Positions 24,294 through 31,957 are shown, numbered from the stretch's first letter. The stretch is 47,712 nt of DNA from Mycobacterium asiaticum (GCF_001673315.1 NZ_LZLQ01000140.1:1-47712); one strand, 5' to 3'. Numbers and translations: made by a program. The notes: generated by a model not told the origin, from the letters alone.

Positions 24294-25483
24294 GCACCGC
24301 AACCGAAAGCGGCCCGGTGTTTCCGGGTGAAGACGTGCCGCAGTACGGAACTCAGCTCGACCTGTCGCAGTTGCCGCCCGCCCCGCCGACCACGGTCGCG
24401 GTCATCGAAGGCATCGCGACGGGATCGCCTGCGCGCGTGGTCGAGCAGTCGGACGCGGCCGGCCACGTTGCTGCCCTGTTCATCGATCCCGAACAGCGCG
24501 AACGGATTCCGCGGCTCTACCAGAAGACGCGGATCAGCACCCGCCGGATGGCGGTCGATCCCCTGGACCCTGCGTTCGACACGTTCCGGCGGCATCCGGG
24601 AACGATCCGCGATCGAATGAAGCTGTTCTTCGAGCACGCGGTGCCGCTGGCGGTCGAGGTGAGCAGGCGGGCGCTGGCCGGGCTGCCCTACGGAGCGGAC
24701 GAGATCGGGTTGCTGGTGTTCGTCAGCAGTACCGGATTCATTGCGCCGGGGGTCGATGTCGCGCTGGTCAAGCAGCTGGGTTTGTCGCGATCGGTGTCGC
24801 GCGTCGTAGTCAACTTCATGGGTTGCGCGGCAGCGATGAACGCCACCCGCACCGCAGCCAACTACGTTCGTGCCCATCCCAGCATGAAGGCGTTGGTGGT
24901 CTGCATCGAATTGTGCTCGGTGAACGCGGTATTCGCCGATGACATCAACGATGTCGTCACGCACAGCCTGTTCGGCGACGGGTGCGGGGCGATGGTGTTC
25001 GGTGCCAGTCAAGTGCACCAGCCGCTGCTTCCGGGCAACGTGGTGATCCGAAGCAGCTTCACCGAGTTGCTGGAGTCCGCCGAGGACGGCATCGTGCTCG
25101 GTGTCAATCACGACGGCATCACCTGCGAGCTGTCCGAGAACCTTCCCGACTACATCTATCGCGGCGTCGAACCAGTGGTCGCGGAAGTGCTGCGCGACAA
25201 CGGGTTGACCAAAGCCGACATCGATCTCTGGGCCATCCATCCCGGCGGACCCAAGATCATCGATCAGTCGGTGCGCTCGTTGGGTCTGCCCGCCGAGTGC
25301 GCCGGCCGAAGCTGGGACGTGCTGGCCCGGTTCGGCAACATGCTGAGCGTATCGCTGATCTTCGTGCTGGAAGAGATGGTGCGGCAAGCGGACCCGACGA
25401 AACCCATCTCGACGGGTGTGGCGTTCGCGTTCGCGCCGGGTGTCACCGTCGAGGGCATCCTCTTCGACATCATCCGGGGGTGA
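24290..25483 (+). CDS. pks18: Type III polyketide synthase PKS18
   Basis: 397 aa (Mtb PKS18 393). Chalcone-synthase-like enzyme; the Mtb orthologue makes tri- and tetraketide alkylpyrones from long-chain acyl-CoA and malonyl-CoA. The catalytic triad is intact: C179 (NFMGCAAAMNA), H317 (WAIHPGGPK) and N350 (RFGNMLSVS), each four residues beyond the Mtb numbers. ATG 24290 forms ATGA with the desaturase stop and gives the family length, although the frame is open further upstream. The C-terminal GVTVEGILFDII is typical. It is coupled to the sulfotransferase gene. Confidence 0.95.
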   Translation: MSTATESGPVFPGEDVPQYGTQLDLSQLPPAPPTTVAVIEGIATGSPARVVEQSDAAGHVAALFIDPEQRERIPRLYQKTRISTRRMAVDPLDPAFDTFRRHPGTIRDRMKLFFEHAVPLAVEVSRRALAGLPYGADEIGLLVFVSSTGFIAPGVDVALVKQLGLSRSVSRVVVNFMGCAAAMNATRTAANYVRAHPSMKALVVCIELCSVNAVFADDINDVVTHSLFGDGCGAMVFGASQVHQPLLPGNVVIRSSFTELLESAEDGIVLGVNHDGITCELSENLPDYIYRGVEPVVAEVLRDNGLTKADIDLWAIHPGGPKIIDQSVRSLGLPAECAGRSWDVLARFGNMLSVSLIFVLEEMVRQADPTKPISTGVAFAFAPGVTVEGILFDIIRG

Positions 25484-25488
25484 GCGAG

Positions 25489-26478
25489 GTGAACGCCGAA
25501 GTGGAGTCCGACCGGGTGCTGTACCGCGAGTTGATGAGCGACAACCTGCGTTGGGATGCGTTGCAGTTGCGCGAAGATGACATCGTCATCTCCACGCCAC
25601 CGAAGTGTGGCATGACCTGGACGCAACGTTTGGTGTCGCTGATCGTTTTCGACGGACCCGACCTGCCGGGCCCGTTGTCGACGGTGTCGCCGTGGCTCGA
25701 TCAGACGATCCGGCCGATCGACGAAGTCGTCGCGGTGCTCGATGCGCAACGGCACCGGCGGTTCATCAAGACGCACACGCCGCTGGATGGTTTGGTCCTC
25801 GACGACCGCGTGACCTACATCTGTGTGGGCCGCGATCCGCGCGATGCCGCGGTGTCGATGCTGCACCAGACCACCAACATGGATAACGACCGGGTTCGGG
25901 CTCTGCATGAGGCGGCGGTACCGCCCCGAGATCGTCTCGGACCGCCCGCTCCCGAACCCGGAAACTGCTACCCGCCGATCGAGGAGTTTCGGCACTGGCT
26001 GGAAGGACCGGCCCTGCCGCCGCCGGGTGTCGGCTTCGCTCCGCCCAAGGGCATCGGCACGCTGGCCAACGTCATCGACCAGTTTGGCAAGGCCTGGGAG
26101 CGCAGGCACCTGCCCAACGTCGCGTTGTTCCATTACGCCGACTACCAGGCCGACCTGGTGGGCGAGATGGTGCGGCTGGCCGCGGTCCTCGGGTATGAGC
26201 TCAGCCACGAACGGGCACGGGATCTCGCCCGGTACGCGACACTCGGTGAAATGCGTTCTCGCGCTGTGCAGGTCGCGCCCAATACCACCGACGGCATCTG
26301 GTACAGCGACGCTCAGTTCTTCCGCCGGGGTGGAAACGGGGAGTGGCAGGAGTACTTCAGCTACGCCGAGTACCGGCGCTACAACCACCGGATCAACCAG
26401 CTGGGCGCACCGGATTTGCTGGCCTGGGCGCATGAGGGTCGCCGGGGGTGCGATCCGGAGCTGACGCGAAACCGTTGA
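25489..26478 (+). CDS. PAPS-dependent sulfotransferase (Rv1373-like)
   Basis: 329 aa (Mtb Rv1373 326, reported as a glycolipid sulfotransferase). The PAPS 5'-phosphosulfate loop is STPPKCGMTWTQ with K39; the 3'-phosphate motif is YICVGRDPRDAAVSM (R112, S120). The late RRGGNGEWQEYF motif is typical of cytosolic sulfotransferases. GTG 25489 is preferred because GGGGGTGA lies about 6 bases upstream and the N-terminus matches Rv1373; GTG 25480, overlapping the PKS stop as GTGA, is the alternative. In context it likely sulfates a lipid or alkylpyrone made by the two upstream genes. Confidence 0.9.
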   Translation: MNAEVESDRVLYRELMSDNLRWDALQLREDDIVISTPPKCGMTWTQRLVSLIVFDGPDLPGPLSTVSPWLDQTIRPIDEVVAVLDAQRHRRFIKTHTPLDGLVLDDRVTYICVGRDPRDAAVSMLHQTTNMDNDRVRALHEAAVPPRDRLGPPAPEPGNCYPPIEEFRHWLEGPALPPPGVGFAPPKGIGTLANVIDQFGKAWERRHLPNVALFHYADYQADLVGEMVRLAAVLGYELSHERARDLARYATLGEMRSRAVQVAPNTTDGIWYSDAQFFRRGGNGEWQEYFSYAEYRRYNHRINQLGAPDLLAWAHEGRRGCDPELTRNR

Positions 26479-26494
26479 TTGCGTGACGGTTTCG
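26467..26494 (+). terminator. Hairpin terminator over the sulfotransferase stop codon
   Basis: A perfect 9-bp stem CGAAACCGT / ACGGTTTCG (26467-26475 and 26486-26494) encloses a 10-base loop holding the TGA stop. It ends the desaturase-PKS18-sulfotransferase operon. A stop codon inside the loop is uncommon. Confidence 0.6.
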
Positions 26495-26552
26495 GATTCG
26501 CAAAGTTACGGCAGCTTATCCGCGACGCGCGGGCCGACTGCGTCTGCCCGGT

Positions 26553-26558
26553 TATAGT
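26553..26558 (+). promoter_or_regulatory. -10 box of the CBM2 gene, short or no leader
   Basis: TATAGT, a near-consensus SigA -10, lies 10 bases before the ATG at 26569. A start 6-8 bases downstream would leave a 2-5 base leader. No Shine-Dalgarno is visible before the ATG, which agrees. Confidence 0.55.
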
Positions 26559-26568
26559 GTGGGTTCCT

Positions 26569-26994
26569 ATGATCCGACGGACCCGTGGCGAGAAGCGCTG
26601 GCGCACTGCGCTTCACGCGGTGATAGCCGCGGTCGTCCTTTCCGTCCTGGGGCTTGGCTTCACCCCGATAGCCCATGCGGCCGCGGCCAGGGCGACCTTG
26701 ACGGTAGAACACACGTGGCAGACAGGTTTCATCGCCAACTTCACCGTCGCCAACATGAGCATGGCGCCACTAGCCGATTGGCGGCTGGAATTCGACATGC
26801 CGGTGGGGCAATCCCTCCTGCACACGTGGAACAGCGCCTTCAGTCAATCCGGCACGCACTTTGTCGTGGGCCCGGCGAACTGGAATCGCGTCATCGCACC
26901 CGGTGGCACAGCGACAGGCGGGATGAGAGGCGTACTCAGCGGTACCTACTCTCCGCCGGTGAACTGCCGGATCAACGGACAGCCCTGCGGCTAA
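26569..26994 (+). CDS. Secreted single-domain carbohydrate-binding module (CBM2) protein
   Basis: 141 aa. A Sec signal peptide (basic IRRTRGEKRWR, then a hydrophobic core to THE AHA-type cleavage site near residue 37) precedes one bacterial CBM2. CBM2 features are the aromatic surface residues in HTWQTGF, LADWRLEF, LLHTWNSAFSQSGTHF and ANWNRVIAPGGTA, and the C-terminal NCRINGQPC, whose two Cys may pair. No catalytic domain is attached. It resembles Mtb Rv1987 (142 aa, RD2), annotated as a possible chitinase although it is only a CBM. It should bind crystalline cellulose or chitin outside the cell. It sits alone between a terminator and pyrR, a position different from Mtb. Confidence 0.85.
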   Translation: MIRRTRGEKRWRTALHAVIAAVVLSVLGLGFTPIAHAAAARATLTVEHTWQTGFIANFTVANMSMAPLADWRLEFDMPVGQSLLHTWNSAFSQSGTHFVVGPANWNRVIAPGGTATGGMRGVLSGTYSPPVNCRINGQPCG

Positions 26995-27075
26995 CTGCTG
27001 GACGCCACAACCCCTGCGCCTAGCTGCTTATTGCGCAGCGACTCCGCGCCTAGCTCCTTGTCGCGCAGAGCCGGG
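26987..27075. repeat. Imperfect 30-bp tandem repeat between CBM2 gene and pyrR
   Basis: Three degenerate units start at 26987, 27016 and 27046 with the core GCGCCTAGCTGCTT. The first overlaps the CBM2 stop codon. The second contains CTGCGC and GCGCAG arms that could form a weak hairpin (27014-27038). The array occupies part of the 269-bp spacer before pyrR. Confidence 0.55.
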
Positions 27076-27192
27076 CAAACAAGTCACCCTCTCGGCCAGT
27101 GGCTGATGTGGCAAATGTTTCTGGTGTGGCGAAATGCCTGCCATCACGCCAATTCCCCGATTCGCGACAGCGGAGCTACTAGCGGTCCATGC

Positions 27193-27198
27193 TAGGCT
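27193..27198 (+). promoter_or_regulatory. Candidate pyr operon -10 box
   Basis: TAGGCT lies just upstream of the PyrR-type leader element. Transcription from about 27205 would give a leader of some 60 bases containing that element. No convincing -35 is seen. Confidence 0.4.
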
Positions 27199-27210
27199 GC
27201 CCGGCAGTCG

Positions 27211-27250
27211 ACATCCTTTAACGGACCGTCCGGAGAGGCGGAGAAGGAGG
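27211..27250 (+). promoter_or_regulatory. PyrR-binding RNA element in the pyrR leader
   Basis: The leader contains ATCCTTTAACGGACCGTCCG followed by GAGAGGCGGAGAAGGAGG. The CCTTT...GTCC.GAGAGGC...AAGG pattern is that of PyrR-binding loops in Firmicutes and actinobacteria: CCTT pairs with AAGG, and the GAGAGGC segment is the recognition loop. The 3' strand, AAGGAGG (27244-27250), is also the only ribosome site for pyrR. PyrR-UMP binding would therefore hide it, matching the translational repression reported in M. smegmatis. Confidence 0.75.
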
Positions 27251-27263
27251 TCTAGATTTTCGC

Positions 27264-27836
27264 ATGGGTGCTGCAGCAAACCGGCAACCGCGGGAACTGA
27301 TGTCAGCGGCCGACGTCGGCCGCACCATTTCTCGCATGGCGCACCAAATCATCGAGAAGACCGCGCTGGACGGTCCCGACGCCACACGGGTGGTACTCCT
27401 GGGAATCCCGACCCGAGGCGTCACCTTGGCCAGTCGCCTCGCCGCCAACATCGCCGAATACAGCGGCGTCACCGTCGATCACGGCTCCCTGGACATCACG
27501 CTCTACCGCGACGACTTGATGATCAAGCCCCCACGTCCGCTCGAGGCGACCTCCATCCCGGGCCGCGGCATCGACGACGCGTTGGTGATCCTGGTCGACG
27601 ACGTGCTGTACTCCGGACGATCTACGCGTTCGGCTCTGGACGCCCTGCGTGACGTCGGCCGGCCGCGGATCGTGCAGTTGGCGGTGCTCGTCGACCGAGG
27701 GCACCGTGAACTGCCCATCCGTGCCGACTATGTCGGCAAGAACGTGCCGACCTCGCGCAGCGAGAGTGTGCACGTGCAACTCCGCGAAGACGACGGCCGA
27801 GACGGGGTAGTCATCGACCGGGAGGGTGCCGCATGA
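27264..27836 (+). CDS. pyrR: Bifunctional pyr operon regulator / uracil phosphoribosyltransferase
   Basis: 190 aa (Mtb 193). A type I phosphoribosyltransferase fold that binds pyr mRNA when UMP is high and also has uracil phosphoribosyltransferase activity. The PRPP loop is VILVDDVLYSGRST (about 108-121). Other family segments are MSAADVGRTISRMAHQIIE, LLGIPTRG and DITLYRDDL. AAGGAGG lies 13 bases before the ATG, within the PyrR element. The stop overlaps the pyrB ATG (ATGA). It is the first gene of the pyrimidine operon. Confidence 0.96.
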   Translation: MGAAANRQPRELMSAADVGRTISRMAHQIIEKTALDGPDATRVVLLGIPTRGVTLASRLAANIAEYSGVTVDHGSLDITLYRDDLMIKPPRPLEATSIPGRGIDDALVILVDDVLYSGRSTRSALDALRDVGRPRIVQLAVLVDRGHRELPIRADYVGKNVPTSRSESVHVQLREDDGRDGVVIDREGAA

Positions 27837-28777
27837 GCCGGCATCTACTCGCCGCCGGCGACCTGACCCGCGATGAAGCCACCGCCATCCTCGACGACGC
27901 CGACCGGTTCGCGCAGGCGCTAGTGGGGCGCGACGTCAAGAAGTTGCCGACGTTGCGTGGCCGGACGGTGGTCACGATGTTCTACGAGAACTCGACCCGT
28001 ACCCGGGTGTCGTTCGAGGTAGCCGGCAAGTGGATGAGCGCCGACGTGGTCAACGTCAGTGCCAGCGGGTCGTCAGTCGGCAAGGGGGAGTCCCTGCGAG
28101 ACACCGCGCTCACGTTGCGGGCGGCCGGAGCGGACGCATTGATCATCCGGCATCCGGCGTCCGGGGCGGCTCAGCTGCTGGCCGAGTGGACCGCCGCCGC
28201 GAGCGGTGGCCCGTCGGTGATCAATGCGGGCGACGGCACTCACGAACACCCCACCCAGGCGCTGCTGGACGCATTGACCATCCGCCAGCGGCTCGGCGGC
28301 ATCGAGGGCCGTCGCATCGTGATCGTCGGCGACATCCTGCACAGCCGGGTGGCCCGCTCCAACGTGATGCTGCTGCACACCCTGGGCGCCGAGGTCGTCC
28401 TGGTGGCGCCGCCAACTCTGCTGCCGCGCGGTGTCGAGGGGTGGCCGGTCACCGTCTCCAATGACTTCGACGCGGAGTTGCCCGCCGCGGATGCAGTTCT
28501 GATGCTGCGGGTGCAGGCCGAGCGGATGAACGGCGGGTTCTTCCCGTCGGTGCGCGAGTATTCGACGCTGTATGGGCTTTCCGCGCGACGCCAGGCGCTG
28601 CTACCTGGTCACGCCGTCGTGTTGCACCCCGGTCCGATGCTGCGGGGCATGGAGATCTCCTCCTCGGTGGCCGACTCGTCACAGTCGGCTGTGCTGCAAC
28701 AGGTTTCCAACGGCGTGCATGTTCGGATGGCGGTCCTGTTCCACGTGTTGGTCGGTGCGGAGGAAATTGCGGCATGA
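27833..28777 (+). CDS. pyrB: Aspartate carbamoyltransferase catalytic subunit
   Basis: 314 aa. Joins carbamoyl phosphate and aspartate, the committed step of pyrimidine synthesis. The carbamoyl-phosphate loop STRTR is at 54-58 (FYENSTRTRVSFE). HEHPTQALLDA supplies His and Gln contacts, and HPGPMLRGMEI near the C-terminus is the late aspartate loop. There is no regulatory subunit gene nearby, as in other actinobacteria. It overlaps both neighbours by ATGA. Confidence 0.97.
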   Translation: MSRHLLAAGDLTRDEATAILDDADRFAQALVGRDVKKLPTLRGRTVVTMFYENSTRTRVSFEVAGKWMSADVVNVSASGSSVGKGESLRDTALTLRAAGADALIIRHPASGAAQLLAEWTAAASGGPSVINAGDGTHEHPTQALLDALTIRQRLGGIEGRRIVIVGDILHSRVARSNVMLLHTLGAEVVLVAPPTLLPRGVEGWPVTVSNDFDAELPAADAVLMLRVQAERMNGGFFPSVREYSTLYGLSARRQALLPGHAVVLHPGPMLRGMEISSSVADSSQSAVLQQVSNGVHVRMAVLFHVLVGAEEIAA

Positions 28778-30078
28778 GTGTGCTGATCAGGGGTGTACGC
28801 CTGTACGGCGAAGGCGAGCCGGTCGACGTGCTCGTCGACACGCCCGGCTACTCCGGCCAGATCGCGGATATCGGTGCGGGACTGGATATTCCAGATATGG
28901 CCGACGTCATCGACGCTACCGGCCAGGTGCTGCTGCCCGGGTTCGTCGACCTGCACACCCACCTGCGCGAACCGGGCCGCGAGTATGCCGAGGATATCGA
29001 AACCGGTTCGGCGGCAGCGGCTCTGGGCGGATACACGGCGGTGTTCGCGATGGCTAACACCAATCCCGTCGCCGACAGCCCTGTGGTCACCGACCATGTT
29101 TGGCACCGCGGACAGCAGATCGGCCTGGTGGATGTGCATCCCGTCGGTGCGGTCACGGTCGGACTGGCCGGGGTCGAGTTGACCGAGATGGGCATGATGA
29201 ATGCCGGTGCCGCCGGGGTGCGGATGTTCTCCGACGACGGCATCTGCGTGCACGACCCGTTGGTGATGCGGCGCGCGCTGGAATACGCCACCGGACTGGG
29301 TGTGCTGATCGCTCAGCACGCCGAAGAACCGAGGCTGACCGCCGGTGCCGTCGCGCACGAGGGTCCCACCGCCGCCCGCCTCGGACTCTCTGGATGGCCA
29401 AGGGCCGCCGAAGAATCCATCGTCGCCCGCGACGCCCTGCTGGCCCGGGACGCGAACGCCCGGGTGCACATCTGCCACGCCTCCACTGCGGGCACCGTCG
29501 AAATCGTCAAATGGGCCAAGGAGCAAGGTATTTCAATTACCGCCGAGGTGACCCCGCATCACCTGCTACTCGACGACAGCAGGCTGTCCAGCTACGACGG
29601 GTTGAATCGGGTCAATCCGCCGTTGCGCGAGGCCTCCGATGCGATCGCGCTGCGACAGGCACTGGCCGACGGGGTCATCGATTGCGTGGCCACCGATCAC
29701 GCCCCGCACGCCGAGCATGAGAAATGTGTCGAGTTCTCCGCCGCCCGCCCCGGCATGCTGGGACTGCAAACCGCGCTGTCGGTGGTGGTTCAGACGATGG
29801 TGCAGCCCAGCCTGCTGAGCTGGCGAGGCGTCGCACGGGTGATGAGTGAGAACCCCGCCCGCATCGTCGGGTTGCCCGATCACGGCCGTCCGCTGGAAGT
29901 GGGCGAACCGGCCAACCTCACTGTTGTCGATCCCGACGAGACCTGGACGGTTTCCGGCACCGACTTGGCCAGTCGGTCGGCCAATACGCCGTACGAATCG
30001 ATGACGCTGCCGGCCAGGGTGACCGCAACGCTGCTCCGCGGCAAGGTCACCGCCCGGGACGGAAAAAGTCCGGCATGA
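28774..30078 (+). CDS. pyrC: Dihydroorotase
   Basis: 434 aa, class I dihydroorotase. A zinc amidohydrolase interconverting carbamoyl aspartate and dihydroorotate. Metal ligands are H61 and H63 in DLHTHLREPG, His in AQHAEE, His in HICHAST and Asp in CVATDHAPH. The ATG overlaps the pyrB stop (ATGA). The stop in turn overlaps the ATG of a 17-codon repeat-derived mini-ORF (ATG 30075). Confidence 0.96.
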   Translation: MSVLIRGVRLYGEGEPVDVLVDTPGYSGQIADIGAGLDIPDMADVIDATGQVLLPGFVDLHTHLREPGREYAEDIETGSAAAALGGYTAVFAMANTNPVADSPVVTDHVWHRGQQIGLVDVHPVGAVTVGLAGVELTEMGMMNAGAAGVRMFSDDGICVHDPLVMRRALEYATGLGVLIAQHAEEPRLTAGAVAHEGPTAARLGLSGWPRAAEESIVARDALLARDANARVHICHASTAGTVEIVKWAKEQGISITAEVTPHHLLLDDSRLSSYDGLNRVNPPLREASDAIALRQALADGVIDCVATDHAPHAEHEKCVEFSAARPGMLGLQTALSVVVQTMVQPSLLSWRGVARVMSENPARIVGLPDHGRPLEVGEPANLTVVDPDETWTVSGTDLASRSANTPYESMTLPARVTATLLRGKVTARDGKSPA

Positions 30079-30128
30079 ACCGCGCCAGCGACGATGCAGA
30101 GCGCGGCGATGAGGAGGAGCAGCGCTGA
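30075..30128 (+). repeat. MIRU-type repeat unit as a 17-codon coupled mini-ORF (pyrC to membrane protein)
   Basis: The spacer after pyrC carries GACGATGCAGAGCGCGGCGA, then GAGGAGGAGC, the core of mycobacterial interspersed repetitive units. It is open from ATG 30075 (overlapping the pyrC TGA as ATGA) to TGA 30126-30128, whose last base is the first of the next gene's ATG (TGATG). The peptide is MNRASDDAERGDEEEQR. Whether it accumulates is unknown, but translation through it would hand ribosomes to the next gene. Confidence 0.75.
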
Positions 30129-30625
30129 TGAATTCGGGCACGCTGGTGGGGTCGCTGATCTTCGCGGCCGTGCTCGTGGTGTTGCTTGCGGTGGCGATCC
30201 AGTTGATGATGCGCGGCTGGCGGCGCCGCGCAGAGCGACAGGTAGAGTTGGTGGGCGACTTGCCGGAGGTGCCTGTCGACGTCGGCGCCGCGGAAATCAT
30301 CACTAAGGGCCTCTACATCGGCTGCACCTTCACGCCGGCCTGGAACGACCGGGTCGCGGTGGGTGATCTGGGGTACCGAAGCAAAGCGGTGTTGACCCGC
30401 TACACGGAGGGAATCCTGGTGGAGCGGATTGGGGCCCAACCGATTTGGATCCCTCAGGAATCCATCACCGACATCCGCACCGAACGCGGCATTGCCGGCA
30501 AGGTCGCGGCCCGCAACGGGATCCTGGCGATCAAATGGCGGCTGCCGTCGGGTACCGAGATCTGCACCGGATTCCGGGCGAACAACCGAGACGAATATGC
30601 GAAGTGGTTGGAGGAGTCGAGCTGA
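30128..30625 (+). CDS. Single-pass membrane protein in the pyr operon (Rv1382-like)
   Basis: 165 aa with one N-terminal membrane helix (about 6-27, LVGSLIFAAVLVVLLAVAIQ) and a basic cytoplasmic stretch (RGWRRRAERQ). The rest is a soluble beta-rich domain of unknown function; GLYIGCTFTPAWNDRVAVGD and TEICTGFRANNRDEYAKWL look conserved. Its place between pyrC and carA is the same as Mtb Rv1382, so retention in the operon suggests a link to pyrimidine synthesis or simply coupled expression. It begins at a TGATG overlap with one mini-ORF and ends at a TGATG overlap with another. Confidence 0.85.
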   Translation: MNSGTLVGSLIFAAVLVVLLAVAIQLMMRGWRRRAERQVELVGDLPEVPVDVGAAEIITKGLYIGCTFTPAWNDRVAVGDLGYRSKAVLTRYTEGILVERIGAQPIWIPQESITDIRTERGIAGKVAARNGILAIKWRLPSGTEICTGFRANNRDEYAKWLEESS

Positions 30626-30833
30626 TGAGTCGCGCCACGACGATGCAGAGCGAAGCGATGGGGAGGAGCGGCGCCTATGAGTCGCGCCACGACGATGCAG
30701 AGCGAAGCGATGAGGAGTCGAGCTGATGAGTCGCGCCACGACGATGCAGAGCGAAGCGATGAGGAGGAGCGGCGCCTATGAGTCGCGCCACGACGATGCA
30801 GAGCGAAGCGATGGGGAGGAGCGGCGCCTATGA
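30625..30833 (+). repeat. MIRU array of four units forming two coupled mini-ORFs before carA
   Basis: ATGAGTCGCGCCACGACGAT starts at 30625, 30677, 30726 and 30778 (spacing 52, 49, 52), and carA's own ATGAGT at 30830 is 52 bases on. Two ORFs run through it: 30625-30726 (33 aa) and 30726-30833 (35 aa), each MSRATTMQSEAM...DDAERSD. Junctions are TGATG, TGATG and ATGA. The 49-bp unit ends GAGGAGTCGAGCTGATGAG, which also spans the end of the preceding gene, showing where duplication occurred. Each mini-ORF reads two units in two different frames. Confidence 0.88.
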
Positions 30834-31957
30834 GTAAGGCCCTGCTGGTGCTTGAGGACGGGCGCGTCTTCACCGGCACACCGTTCGGGGCGGTCGGTCA
30901 GACGCTGGGGGAGGCCGTGTTCAGCACCGGCATGTCCGGATACCAGGAGACGCTGACCGACCCGAGCTATCACCGCCAGATCGTGGTGGCCACCGCCCCA
31001 CAGATCGGTAACACCGGGTGGAACGACGAAGACGCGGAAAGCCGCGGAGACAAGATCTGGGTCGCCGGTTACGCGGTGCGCGATCCGTCACCTCGGGTCT
31101 CCAACTGGCGGGCCACCGGCTCGCTGGAGGCCGAACTCATGCGTCAACGCATCGTCGGGGTCTCCGGCATCGATACCCGGGCGGTGGTGCGCCATCTGCG
31201 CAGCCGCGGGTCGATGAAGGCGGGCGTGTTCTCCGGAGCGGCACTGGCCGAACCCGACGAGCTGGTCGAGCGGGTACGCGGGCAGCAGCCGATGCTGGGC
31301 GCCGATCTGGCCGGCGAGGTCAGCACCCCGGAGCCCTATGTTGTCGAACCCGAAGACGGACAAGACCGGCCGCGGTTCACCGTGGTCGCTCTGGACCTCG
31401 GGATCAAGACGAACACACCCCGCAACTTTGCGCGTCGCGGAATTCGCAGCCACGTCCTGCCCGCTTCGGCAACGTTCGATCAGATCAGCGAGATCCGGCC
31501 GGACGGTGTCTTCCTGTCCAACGGTCCCGGCGACCCGGCCACCGCCGACCACATTGTCGCCCTTACCCGCGAGGTGCTGGGCGCCGGAATCCCGTTGTTC
31601 GGCATCTGTTTCGGCAATCAGATCCTGGGCCGGGCGCTGGGACTTTCGACCTACAAGATGGTGTTCGGTCACCGCGGGATCAACATCCCGGTCATCGACC
31701 ACGCCACCGGACGGGTGGCAGTGACCGCGCAGAACCATGGTTTCGCCCTCGAAGGCGAGGCCGGTCAGTCCTTCGACACGCCATTCGGCACCGCGGCGGT
31801 CAGTCACACCTGCGCCAACGACGGCGTGGTCGAGGGCGTGCGGCTCACTGACGGACGCGCTTTCTCGGTGCAGTACCACCCCGAGGCAGCGGCGGGCCCG
31901 CACGATGCGAACTACCTGTTCGACCAGTTTGTCGACCTGATGGAAGGGGAGAAATGA
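30830..31957 (+). CDS. carA: Carbamoyl phosphate synthase small subunit (glutaminase)
   Basis: 375 aa (Mtb 376). Class I glutamine amidotransferase subunit that supplies ammonia to CarB. The nucleophile is C260 in GICFGNQILG; the His-x-Glu pair lies in QYHPEAAAGPHD. The N-terminal small-subunit domain has LVLEDGRVFTG and FSTGMSGYQETLTDPSY. ATG 30830 overlaps the stop of the upstream repeat mini-ORF (ATGA). GGAGGAGCGG a few bases upstream, itself part of the MIRU unit, is the ribosome site, so the repeat supplies carA's translation signal. Confidence 0.97.
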   Translation: MSKALLVLEDGRVFTGTPFGAVGQTLGEAVFSTGMSGYQETLTDPSYHRQIVVATAPQIGNTGWNDEDAESRGDKIWVAGYAVRDPSPRVSNWRATGSLEAELMRQRIVGVSGIDTRAVVRHLRSRGSMKAGVFSGAALAEPDELVERVRGQQPMLGADLAGEVSTPEPYVVEPEDGQDRPRFTVVALDLGIKTNTPRNFARRGIRSHVLPASATFDQISEIRPDGVFLSNGPGDPATADHIVALTREVLGAGIPLFGICFGNQILGRALGLSTYKMVFGHRGINIPVIDHATGRVAVTAQNHGFALEGEAGQSFDTPFGTAAVSHTCANDGVVEGVRLTDGRAFSVQYHPEAAAGPHDANYLFDQFVDLMEGEK

